A program made the position numbers and the translations under genes. From JAFGCN01 sp964547015 (GTDB taxonomy: Archaea; Aenigmatarchaeota; Aenigmatarchaeia; QMZS01), in the NCBI GenBank assembly GCA_964547015.1, contig CAZJKT010000001.1, positions 1 to 64,000 on the forward strand: a stretch of 64,000 bases of DNA, in the 5' to 3' direction. The notes below the pieces were generated by a model. That model was given only the letters and a program-made list of their open reading frames with translations, was not told where the DNA came from and did not search any database. Each line of letters begins with the position of its first letter. Position 1 is the first letter of the stretch. Positions 8,323 through 15,851 of the stretch are shown here, piece by piece.

Positions 8323-8596
8323 TGGGCCCGGGGAGATTTGAATTCAGGGAAGCCTTTTCGAGATTTTGGCTAAAAAGGCTTCAGCCAAAACGCACGCAAC
8401 AGGAGGCTTCTGCCTTCCGTTGGAACTTGTTTTTTGAAAAGAAAGTCTTCTCTCCTGACCTCCGGCTTCTACGCCTTATTGGGGCAAAACTGCCCAAAAC
8501 TAGCCCCCTATGAAAGGGACTGGCCTTATAAGACCGGCGCTCTAATTGCCTAGCCAAACTATGGAAGTTTAGGCTTCCAAGCTGAGCTACGAGCCC
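8323..8596 (-). tRNA. tRNA-Ile(UAU) with three introns
   Basis: Read on the minus strand, exons can be joined into a 74-nt cloverleaf. The acceptor is GGGCTCG/CGGGCCC with A73; the D stem is GCTC/GAGC; the anticodon arm is CCGGT-CTTATAA-GCCGG; the variable loop is AGGTC; the T arm is AGGAG-TTCAAAT-CTCCC (one A-C mismatch). Three insertions are needed. A 32-nt D-loop intron lies at about 8545-8576, with ends pairing GCCTA/TAGGC. A 59-nt intron at 37/38 lies at about 8468-8526. A 109-nt intron at 53/54 lies at about 8343-8451 and begins AGAAGACTTTCTTTTC. Boundaries are uncertain by 1-2 nt. UAU reads AUA; most archaea use a CAU tRNA with agmatidine for this. Confidence rests on complete helix complementarity. 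Confidence 0.82.
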
Positions 8597-8700
8597 ATAA
8601 AGATAGAGAAATTTGATAAATTTAGGTGTTAATGCCTTTAGCCTTAATCTGTCCGCCACCCTCAAATTATCCTATACAAATATACTTGAGCCATTAGATT

Positions 8701-9342
8701 ATGGAAGAATTAATAAAATTTGCAGAAAAGATAGGGGATAAGGATTTGAGGGAAAAGACAATTGCCCTCTTAAAAGACCCAAAGCTTAGTAATGATTCCC
8801 TAAAATACAAGCCCTTAAAAATTAAGGATTCCCCCGGAGGCTACCCCGGATTTGAGCACCACATGGCAAAAGGCGGGCTTTTGGTCCATACTGTAAAGGT
8901 TTCTGAATTATCCCTGAAAATAGCCGAGTCTGTTGAGGAATATGGCCCGATAAATAAAGACTTAATATTGGCGGGGGCGCTTCTCCACGACATTATGCGG
9001 ATATATGACTTCAAAAAAGAAGGGAAAGATTACCTTATTTCCTCAAAATACCTTGAGCATGAACAGCTTATAGGTTGCGAGCTTTACGCAAGGGGCTTTC
9101 CTGAAGAATTAATATCTATTGTCCTAAACCATATTAAGCCTGAAACCTTTTCGCTTGAGCTTGGGCTTAGCAAATCTGCTTTGATTGCCGGCCCGACAAA
9201 TAAAAAAAAGGGGCTTGGGATGTCCCTTGAAGGGATGATTGTGCATTATGCGGATACAATTGACGCTTATTCTGAATTCTATTTCAGGGAGCTTTTTAGG
9301 CATATGCTTGAGGAAGCTGCCGCCGAAGGGATTGAGCAATAG
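8701..9342 (+). CDS. HD-domain hydrolase (YhaM-like)
   Basis: A 213-residue protein with an HD superfamily core: HMAKGGLLVHTVKVSELSL supplies the first His, LAGALLHDIMRIYDF the HD doublet and HADTID-like VHYADTIDAY the last Asp. The arrangement resembles the HD domain of YhaM-type 3'-5' exoribonucleases but without the OB domain. It is predicted to be a metal-dependent phosphohydrolase acting on nucleotides or RNA. A TATA-like CTATACAAATATA at 8673-8684 lies about 24 nt before the GATTATG start. The DHH phosphoesterase gene follows after 10 nt. Confidence 0.8.
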   Translation: MEELIKFAEKIGDKDLREKTIALLKDPKLSNDSLKYKPLKIKDSPGGYPGFEHHMAKGGLLVHTVKVSELSLKIAESVEEYGPINKDLILAGALLHDIMRIYDFKKEGKDYLISSKYLEHEQLIGCELYARGFPEELISIVLNHIKPETFSLELGLSKSALIAGPTNKKKGLGMSLEGMIVHYADTIDAYSEFYFRELFRHMLEEAAAEGIEQ

Positions 9343-9352
9343 GTGAAAACTG

Positions 9353-10333
9353 ATGATAAGCGAAGCCGTTGAATTCCTAAAAAACCTTACTTCTGATTCG
9401 GGGCTTAAGATTTTTTCCCATATTGATGCGGATGGGGTTTGCTCAGCGGCGATTCTCATAAGTTTCCTTAGGAAGAGGGGGATTGTCCCAAAAGACGGAT
9501 TGCCCCCAATACAGTTAACCGATGTCCCCCCTCAGTCTATTGACCCGTCTAAGGTTATGATATTTACTGATTTGAGTTCGGATACAATTCTGCCTTTTAT
9601 CCACGAAAATTCCCTTATTATCGACCACCATATTTTTGAAGAGCGGCCCGCTGTCCCTTTTTACAACCCGAGAGAAGCGGACAAAAGCGCGTATATTCCG
9701 GCGTCATACCTTGTCTGGGAAGTGTGCTCAAAACTTGAGGACATGGAGGATATGAAATGGGTTGCGGCCGTGGGTGTGCTTGGGGATAGGGGAGAGCTTA
9801 ATTCAGAGCTTTGCAGGGAATTTGTCGGGCAGTTTGAGAATAAAGAAGAGCTTGGAAAGACGGCAGATTATATTTTCTCGGTTGATTTGGTTGAGGGGAC
9901 AAAGGGTGACATTAAGATGATAGAAGAGCTTCTATCTGCAAAAGGCCCGAAAGACATTATGGAGAACCCGTATTTCAGGTTTTGCTATCAGGAGGTCCAG
10001 AACGAGCTTGCAAGCGCGATAAAGGTTATTGAGAAGGACGGGATTTTCCGATTTATAGAGGTTAATTCAAGATATAATATCAAGTCCATTATTGCGTCCC
10101 AAATTCTTGAAAAAGAGGAGGGTGTGGTTGTTGCGGCTTATTCGGGGGGCGATGATTATAAGATTACTCTAAGGACAAATACAAATCTCAACCTTGGGGC
10201 GATAGCAAAAGCCGCGGCTGAATCTGTCGGAGGCACCGGCGGAGGCCATGAAAAGGCGGCAGGGGCAAAGGTTGCAAAAGAAAAGCTTTCGGCGTTCAAG
10301 GAAGAATTAATCCTTCTGTCTGAAAATGGGTAA
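9353..10333 (+). CDS. DHH/DHHA1 family phosphoesterase (RecJ- or nanoRNase-like)
   Basis: A 326-residue protein. The DHH domain has SHIDADGVCSAA (motif I), FTDLSS (motif II), IIDHHIFEE (the DHH motif at about residue 90) and AAVGVLGDRGE. The C-terminal DHHA1 has the GGTGGGHEKAAGA loop. It is expected to be a Mn-dependent nuclease or oligonucleotide phosphodiesterase. It differs from the longer RecJ-like protein at 28565-29860, so the genome has at least two. An AGGTGA ribosome-binding sequence lies 7 nt before the ATG, as expected for an internal operon gene. It overlaps the next gene by 8 nt. Confidence 0.87.
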   Translation: MISEAVEFLKNLTSDSGLKIFSHIDADGVCSAAILISFLRKRGIVPKDGLPPIQLTDVPPQSIDPSKVMIFTDLSSDTILPFIHENSLIIDHHIFEERPAVPFYNPREADKSAYIPASYLVWEVCSKLEDMEDMKWVAAVGVLGDRGELNSELCREFVGQFENKEELGKTADYIFSVDLVEGTKGDIKMIEELLSAKGPKDIMENPYFRFCYQEVQNELASAIKVIEKDGIFRFIEVNSRYNIKSIIASQILEKEEGVVVAAYSGGDDYKITLRTNTNLNLGAIAKAAAESVGGTGGGHEKAAGAKVAKEKLSAFKEELILLSENG

Positions 10334-11021
10334 GCCTAAGCGCATAATTCTTGATGTTCCGAGATTTGTTCAGGGGAAGGGAGAATGCGGCCCGACCTCA
10401 CTAAGGCAAATATTGGCTTACTATATGGGCGAGCATGCGCCGGCAAAAGAAGAAGTTCTCAAAAATATTTGCATGACTGAATATGGCTCTTGGAATACCG
10501 ACCTTGGGGTTTATGCGATGGAGCTTGGCTTTTTTGCAAAAATCACAATGAATGATGTGTGGCTTATTGACCCTACTTGGGCGAGCCTGCCCAAAGAGGC
10601 GCTTGAATCAAAAATTAAGTCCCGGATTTTATTTGAGAAAAACGGTTTGTTAAGGGAGGGCTTAAAATCTATTTTGCGGCTTTTTGATGCCTGCGGAAAT
10701 ATTGAAATAGCAATTGCCTCAAAAGAGGACTTGGTGCATAGTCTGGAGAATGGCATACCGCCTCTGCTTTCCGTCTGCTCAACAATATTGAGGGGGGAGA
10801 TGCGACGGAGATATTCTGACGGAACTTCTTCGGATATTGAAGGCGGGCCGAGAGGCCATAAGGTTGTTTTGGCGGGGTATGAAAAAGGAAAATTTCTTGT
10901 TATTGACACAAATCCGAAAACTGAGGGCAAATATTGGGTGGATGAGGCGAGGCTTTTGATGGCGTGGTATTTTTGGGGAGGGTGGGTTTTGTATTTGGAA
11001 AAAAAGGAAGGAATGCCTTAG
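10326..11021 (+). CDS. C39-like papain-fold cysteine peptidase
   Basis: A 231-residue protein with a C39/papain-fold triad: Cys in GECGPTSLRQ (about residue 21), His in RGHKVVLAGY and Asp in VIDTNPKTEG, with a conserved Gln/Gly before the Cys. There is no ABC transporter domain and no obvious signal peptide, so it is probably a stand-alone intracellular or peripherally acting peptidase. It is the third gene of an HD-DHH-peptidase operon (8-bp overlap with the DHH gene) and ends tail to tail with the SGNH hydrolase. The substrate is unknown. Confidence 0.78.
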   Translation: MGKPKRIILDVPRFVQGKGECGPTSLRQILAYYMGEHAPAKEEVLKNICMTEYGSWNTDLGVYAMELGFFAKITMNDVWLIDPTWASLPKEALESKIKSRILFEKNGLLREGLKSILRLFDACGNIEIAIASKEDLVHSLENGIPPLLSVCSTILRGEMRRRYSDGTSSDIEGGPRGHKVVLAGYEKGKFLVIDTNPKTEGKYWVDEARLLMAWYFWGGWVLYLEKKEGMP

Positions 11022-11653
11022 ATTAATTTGTTCTTCTCAAGGGATTTTATGACCTCTTGAAATATCAATTCGTGGCCTTTTGAGTTCGGGTGAAGGCCGT
11101 CAAAAAGCAGGCTTTCTTTACCCCGCTTCTCAAACAGGGAAATAAGCTCTAAAAATGGAATTTCTTTTTTGCCGCAAATTTCTTCGAGTATTTTATTGTA
11201 TTCCCTTATCCTTTCGTTATTGTAGCTTTTGTCCGGGCTCCATGGAATCGGGATTGTTTTTTCTTCTTGGACCGGCGTCAGCCCTAAAAACAAAATCTCC
11301 TGAGAATATTTTCCTGAAATTTCAATCAGCCTTTCTATATTTTCCCTGAATTTTTCCGGTGAAGTTCGGACGCGATTTTCGCTTTTTATATATTGGGTGT
11401 CATTTGCGCCAATGGATATTATTATTGAGATTTCCTTTGATGCCGGAATTCGTGCCTTGATCTCATTTTCAAGCCTTTCAAGCACACCTCCTGAAGTGTC
11501 GCCTGAGATTCCAAGATTGTAAGCTTGGATATGCTTATCAGGTCTGCCAAGTTCTGATTTGTCCAGTTCGGACCTGAGCCTGTTTGCCCAACCGCCTTTG
11601 ATATCCCAGGCGCCCCACGCTATGCTGTCCCCGAAAATCAGGATTCTCGCCAT
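11018..11653 (-). CDS. SGNH/GDSL-family esterase
   Basis: A 211-residue protein with SGNH blocks: block I FGDSIAWG (catalytic Ser at about residue 9), block II LGISGDTSGG (Gly), block III SIGANDTQYI (Asn) and block V DGLHPNSKGHELI (Asp and His). It has no signal peptide, so it acts in the cytoplasm, probably as an esterase, acyl hydrolase or thioesterase. It overlaps the end of the convergent peptidase gene by 4 nt. The substrate cannot be read from the sequence. Confidence 0.88.
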   Translation of the reverse strand: MARILIFGDSIAWGAWDIKGGWANRLRSELDKSELGRPDKHIQAYNLGISGDTSGGVLERLENEIKARIPASKEISIIISIGANDTQYIKSENRVRTSPEKFRENIERLIEISGKYSQEILFLGLTPVQEEKTIPIPWSPDKSYNNERIREYNKILEEICGKKEIPFLELISLFEKRGKESLLFDGLHPNSKGHELIFQEVIKSLEKNKLI

Positions 11654-11674
11654 AAGTAACTTCCTGATAACTGC

Positions 11675-12100
11675 CTATATCTTAACCATTGCCCCGACTT
11701 TGGATATTAGTTTGTCTATACTTATTATCCGGTATTTGGCATCATTTAAGGGAATTTTTCGGCCATAGTAATTGAGCCTGTTTCTAAGGAGCCGCGCAGA
11801 GTCGAATTCACGGGCAAGCTCTTCATCCTTAACTACCGATATTAGGAACTGCGTATAGCATTCGTGGTTGTATATCTTGAACCCCTCCTTAATTGAAAGG
11901 GCCTCGAGAAGTTCCCTTAGTGAGTCATACATCAAGGATATGACAGACTCCTTTGTTGTTTCGTTGAGAGGAATCATCTTGGCGGTTTTACGCCGGTTGG
12001 AAGATGAATCGACAAGGTAGTTTATCAGTTCCGTGTCGGGAGTTACAGTTTTTGCTTGCATTGTGCCGATGCAGCCCTTCCAGTCAATTTTTCCGCTCAT
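11675..12100 (-). CDS. HEPN-like protein, partner of the MNT nucleotidyltransferase
   Basis: A 141-residue all-helical protein with a late LLRNRLNYYGRKI segment at the place where HEPN toxins have R-x4-H-x-Y. Here the His position is occupied by Tyr (RNRLNYY), so RNase activity may be altered or lost. Its start overlaps the nucleotidyltransferase gene by 4 nt (ATGA), the usual layout of MNT-HEPN toxin-antitoxin operons. In that family the nucleotidyltransferase AMPylates the HEPN toxin to silence it. The assignment relies on context plus the motif remnant. Confidence 0.65.
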   Translation of the reverse strand: MSGKIDWKGCIGTMQAKTVTPDTELINYLVDSSSNRRKTAKMIPLNETTKESVISLMYDSLRELLEALSIKEGFKIYNHECYTQFLISVVKDEELAREFDSARLLRNRLNYYGRKIPLNDAKYRIISIDKLISKVGAMVKI

Positions 12101-12582
12101 CTTATCCGGATCCCTGATTCAATATTTTTCCTTAGGCCTTCATTTTTAAGTTCCTTTTTAAAATGCAGTTGAATCGGCCTTTTTAGCGCTGATTCCAGCT
12201 TTGAGATATCCACTTGCCTTTCATTTGCATCAATGTAGATATCAATATCCGAGTTTCTTGTGTTTTCCGACTTTGCGATTGAGCCGAAAAGAATTATTCT
12301 CCCAAACCCAATCTCTTCGTGAAGCCCTTCTGTCAGCTCATGAAGGGTTGATTGCCAGTAGAGCTTTGAAAGCCCGCTGAAAAGATGCCCCCTTGAGTCG
12401 GCCCTAAAGAAGGTATATATCCCAACCTGATTTGAAATCAGGAGCCCTTCTTTTTCGAACTCTTTGAGGATTTTTGAGGCTGTTGGGGGGCTGATGCCAA
12501 CTTCCCGGGCATATTCTCTTATGGAAATCTCTCTGAAAACATCCTCAAAGAAGGGCCTAAGTTCGTTAAATATTTTTAACAT
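12097..12582 (-). CDS. Winged-HTH plus minimal nucleotidyltransferase (antitoxin-like)
   Basis: About 161 residues. The N-terminal winged helix-turn-helix (IREYAREVGISPPTASKIL) is followed by a minimal nucleotidyltransferase domain with GRIILFGSIAKSENTRNSDI, that is, the GS...SDIDIYID active-site motif with the Asp pair. The ATG at 12582 is chosen because a TATA box (CTATATATA, about 12604-12611) lies 25 nt upstream, fitting leaderless transcription. A longer reading from 12648 would run into proS. The fused DNA-binding domain suggests autoregulation of the TA operon. Confidence 0.8.
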   Translation of the reverse strand: MLKIFNELRPFFEDVFREISIREYAREVGISPPTASKILKEFEKEGLLISNQVGIYTFFRADSRGHLFSGLSKLYWQSTLHELTEGLHEEIGFGRIILFGSIAKSENTRNSDIDIYIDANERQVDISKLESALKRPIQLHFKKELKNEGLRKNIESGIRIR

Positions 12583-12602
12583 ATGTTTAATTATTTTTAC
12601 AA

Positions 12603-12612
12603 CTATATATAC
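12603..12612 (-). promoter_or_regulatory. TATA box of the MNT-HEPN operon
   Basis: The sequence CTATATATAC is centred about 25 nt upstream of the ATG at 12582, the spacing expected for archaeal TBP binding when the transcript starts at or next to the start codon. It lies in the short space just before the end of proS, so the pair has its own promoter. Confidence 0.6.
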
Positions 12613-12622
12613 TCCTTCGGGC

Positions 12623-14065
12623 TTAGTAACTCCTGCAGCAGTAAACAAATTCCTCTGCCAATTTTCCGCATACGATGCACTTCTCGCCTATTGGCCTTTC
12701 CTCCTCAGGGTAGATTGTCCCGCCGACTTCAGCGATTTCTTTTATTGCCTCGGCGCACCCTTCCCCGCCCATATCCCTTGAGCAAAAAGGGACCTTTACA
12801 AATCCGGCTTCAACTTTCTCTTTCAACTCGTCTATTGTTTTTGCCTCGCTTATCCTGCTTTCGAAATATTCTTTTGCCCGCCGCTCAAGTTCCTTTTCCA
12901 TGTCCGCTTCAATTTCCTTTACTTTCCTCTCAAGCTTTCCGGAGTCGATAGTTTCTTTTTCCTTTTTGTCGCGGCGAAAGACGGTGGCCTTTCCTTCCTC
13001 AACTTCCTTTAGCCCGACCTCAATCCTTACAGGGACGCCCTTAATTTCCCATTTGTAGAATTTTGAGCCGACGCTCTCGCTTTTGCTGTCTATGAGCGAA
13101 CGATATAACCCTAACTTATCCTGAAGGCCTTTGCAGTAGTTTTTGATTTCCTCCTCGCGCCCCTTCTTGAGGATTGGCACAATCACTATCTGAATCGGCG
13201 CAATCGAGAAGGGCAGAACCAGCCCAAAGTCATCCGAGTGGATAGATATAATTGCGGCCGCTATTCGGGAAATTCCCGGGCCGTAGCAGGTCTGGTGGAC
13301 AAGCTTTTCTTTCTCATCCTTGTCTGAAAACTTTATGTTAAATGCCTTTGAAAAATTCTGCCCGAGGTAATGGGTTGTGGCCAATTGAAGCCTTTTTCCG
13401 TCAGGGAGGATTGTGTCCGCGGCAAAGCTTGACACCGCGCCCTTAAATTTGTCCCAGTCAGGCCTTTTGAAAAAAAGCGAGGGAAGGTTAAGCAGGCCAA
13501 AAATCTTTGAGGTTATTTCAATATCCTCTTTTGCCTGCCCTATGGCTCCGGCTTCGTCTGTAAATGCATTGTGTGCCTCTATCCAGATAAACTCCCTTGC
13601 CCTTATCAGAGGCTTTGTGGCTTTTGTCTCATGCCGAAATACCGTGCAGCTTTGGAAAGTTTTTAGGGGCAGGTCTTCGTGAGACCTTATCCAGAGGGGA
13701 AATATCGAGTAGAATGCGGTTTCGCTTGTCGGCCTCAAAGCAAGCTTTCGCTCAAACTCGTTTTCTCCCCCATGCGTAACCCAGAAAACTTCGGGTATAA
13801 ACCCCTCAACATGTTCGGACTCCTTTTGGAAATTCTCTTCAGGGATTAATGTAGGGAAAAGGACTTTGCCGTGTCCTGTTCTTTTAAGTTCGGCCTCTAA
13901 GAGGGTATATAATTTGTCGACGATTTCCATGAGCCAAGGGCGCATTATATAGAATCCCTTTACATTGTAGCGGTCATCTAAGAGTTCAGCGTTTCTCAGA
14001 ATCTCCAAATACCACTCGGAGAAATTCTCTGACTTGGCGGCCATATCACGGGGTTTTTCAACCAT
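12623..14065 (-). CDS. proS: Prolyl-tRNA synthetase (archaeal/eukaryotic type)
   Basis: A 480-residue class II synthetase. Motif 2 is FRHETKATKPLIRAREFIW, and motif 1 and substrate segments are LRPTSETAFYSIFPLWIRS. The HVEGFIPEVFWVTHGG region is also present. The C-terminus carries the zinc-binding-like domain of the archaeal type (FCSRDMGGEGCAE and CIVCG) and ends in Tyr, as in that group. It charges tRNA-Pro in the cytoplasm. The start context is GGTTGAAAAACC just inside the ORF, with ATG at 14065 preceded by TTATG. The eL14 gene ends 46 nt upstream on the same strand. Confidence 0.95.
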   Translation of the reverse strand: MVEKPRDMAAKSENFSEWYLEILRNAELLDDRYNVKGFYIMRPWLMEIVDKLYTLLEAELKRTGHGKVLFPTLIPEENFQKESEHVEGFIPEVFWVTHGGENEFERKLALRPTSETAFYSIFPLWIRSHEDLPLKTFQSCTVFRHETKATKPLIRAREFIWIEAHNAFTDEAGAIGQAKEDIEITSKIFGLLNLPSLFFKRPDWDKFKGAVSSFAADTILPDGKRLQLATTHYLGQNFSKAFNIKFSDKDEKEKLVHQTCYGPGISRIAAAIISIHSDDFGLVLPFSIAPIQIVIVPILKKGREEEIKNYCKGLQDKLGLYRSLIDSKSESVGSKFYKWEIKGVPVRIEVGLKEVEEGKATVFRRDKKEKETIDSGKLERKVKEIEADMEKELERRAKEYFESRISEAKTIDELKEKVEAGFVKVPFCSRDMGGEGCAEAIKEIAEVGGTIYPEEERPIGEKCIVCGKLAEEFVYCCRSY

Positions 14066-14111
14066 AATTTAGTTTAGCAAAAGAAGTTATTTGCGTACTA
14101 ATATAGAAATT

Positions 14112-14639
14112 CTATTTTTCTTTATCAGGGCCTTTCTTGGTTTTCTCTGAAGGGGCTTTTTCCACCTTTTTGCCTGATTTGTCCTCAGTTTTAGGAGGCT
14201 TCTTTTCTTCCTTTATCTTGGGCTTTGCTTCCGCCGCCCTTTTAGGCGATTTTTCAGCGCTCTTTTCCTTAGGCTTGGCTTTCACATCTCCCTCCTTTTT
14301 TGCCCCCTCAATTTCCACTGGAGCCTTTTCAACAGATTTTGCCTGTTCCCACAGAGGCCTTTTTGTGTACCTTTCCCTTTTGTCTTTTTTGAGCCCCATT
14401 TTGGTGAGGATTCCGCTGTTGTAAATTGCCTTTCGGACATCCTCCTGCTTTTCTGAAATAATCTCAATTTTAAAGCTGGTCGGCTTAAGGTGCTTTAGGT
14501 TGCATCTTTTTGGCCGGCACATGCCATATTTCCTCACTCCTGAAATTTGGGCAAATTTGCCTTCAATGCTTAAGACTACGCAATACCTTCCGGCTTCGCG
14601 CCCAGCCATCTTTTTGCAGATTGAACCTACCGCTATCAT
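14112..14639 (-). CDS. rpl14e: Ribosomal protein eL14 (L14e) with long charged tail
   Basis: The first ~95 residues form eL14: a KOW-type start (IAVGSICKKMAGREAGRYCV), RKYGMCRPKRCNLKHLKP, then the conserved helix. Another ~80 residues are almost only Lys, Glu, Ala and Pro (for example KAKPKEKSAEKSPKRAAEAK). Archaeal eL14 is usually about 80-95 aa, so the tail is a lineage-specific extension that recalls eukaryotic eL14. It probably contacts rRNA. It is divergent from the G1P dehydrogenase gene and upstream of proS. Confidence 0.88.
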   Translation of the reverse strand: MIAVGSICKKMAGREAGRYCVVLSIEGKFAQISGVRKYGMCRPKRCNLKHLKPTSFKIEIISEKQEDVRKAIYNSGILTKMGLKKDKRERYTKRPLWEQAKSVEKAPVEIEGAKKEGDVKAKPKEKSAEKSPKRAAEAKPKIKEEKKPPKTEDKSGKKVEKAPSEKTKKGPDKEK

Positions 14640-14754
14640 TTACTTATTTGGGCGAAAATTTAAATACAGGGATTTTTGGGCAATTCCGCAGATATCGCGG
14701 AAAATATCGTTAAACCCCTTGCCCGCCAGATACTAAAACCAATGAATATGGATT

Positions 14755-15780
14755 ATGGAACTCAAAAAGCTTCTCGAAGAGCGGGAAATAAGCCTTAAAG
14801 TTATAGAAAAGCCCACCTATAACGCAAAAAACGCCCCGGGAAAGGAAATCATCACAAATGACGATGGATTTACAAAAAGCCTCCTTGCTTCTGCGGGGTT
14901 TGAAAATTTCCACACGGTCGGTATTGCGTCCCTTGAGGCCGCAAATTCAATCGCAGGGAAAATCAGCGGAGGCGAAGTTTTGGGGGTTGGCGGCGGAAAG
15001 GCCCTTGATGTGGCAAAAAGGGTGGCCTCCTCCAAAGGGCAAAGCCTTATACTTTTCCCTACAGCCCCTTCCCATGACGGGCTTTTTTCCAAAAACTGCT
15101 CGCTGTATGACGAATGCAGAAACAGCAGAATATCCCTGCCTGCCAAGTATCCAAGAAAGGTTATAATTCCGCTCCATTTGTGGGGCGCCTCAAAAAGCCT
15201 CAGAAAAGCGGGAATGTGCGATATTCTCTCAAATTTGGTGGCGTTGGAGGACTTAAGCCTTGCCGAGATGGCAGGATTTCCCTCAAACCCGTATTACCGG
15301 GAAATGAGCCTTAGGGCGGTAAACCGGCTCTCTGAGATGGAGTCTGACCGGGATTTTGCAGAGGCTCTTATCTATTCAGGCTTCTCTATGGAAGAGTCAT
15401 CCAAGTACGCTTCAGGAAGTGAGCATGAGGCAGAGCGCCTCCTTGAAAGGTTTTATGGCGGGAAATACCTTCACGGCCAGCTATCAGGGGCAGGAATTCT
15501 AATATCCGCAAAGATATACTCCCTTTATGCAAAATCCCTCCCTGAGGGCTTAAAATTTGACCCGAATACCCTTTTTGAAGATATTGCAAAAAGGATGGAG
15601 GGGCGGGGGATACTTGAATATGCCCTTATGCCCCTAAAAGACCCAAACTTCAAGCCAAATATCCTAAAGGAGGCAAAGTATGTCCGCCCTGAGAGATACA
15701 CCCTTTGGAATGCGGTTGACTCGGGAGAAATTGATTTTAGGCGGGTATTGGGCGAAATTTTAAGGGATGCCTGCAATTAG
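14755..15780 (+). CDS. egsA: Glycerol-1-phosphate dehydrogenase
   Basis: A 341-residue protein of the G1P dehydrogenase family. The nucleotide-binding region is GVGGGKALDVAKRVA, the substrate region TAPSHDGLFSKNCSL, and the metal-binding segments end in SGSEHEAERLLERFYGGKYLHG (Glu/His). The enzyme reduces DHAP to sn-glycerol-1-phosphate, the backbone of archaeal ether lipids, and is a strong archaeal marker. The GATTATG start is typical of this window. Together with the mevalonate genes at 48.8-50.8 kb it shows that the cell makes its own lipids, which many reduced DPANN archaea do not. Confidence 0.93.
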   Translation: MELKKLLEEREISLKVIEKPTYNAKNAPGKEIITNDDGFTKSLLASAGFENFHTVGIASLEAANSIAGKISGGEVLGVGGGKALDVAKRVASSKGQSLILFPTAPSHDGLFSKNCSLYDECRNSRISLPAKYPRKVIIPLHLWGASKSLRKAGMCDILSNLVALEDLSLAEMAGFPSNPYYREMSLRAVNRLSEMESDRDFAEALIYSGFSMEESSKYASGSEHEAERLLERFYGGKYLHGQLSGAGILISAKIYSLYAKSLPEGLKFDPNTLFEDIAKRMEGRGILEYALMPLKDPNFKPNILKEAKYVRPERYTLWNAVDSGEIDFRRVLGEILRDACN

Positions 15781-15851
15781 CTGATTATTAAGGAGTATTG
15801 CAGATAGGGTCTAGAATATGATTTTTATGCAAAAACCCTAAAAATGCAAAA

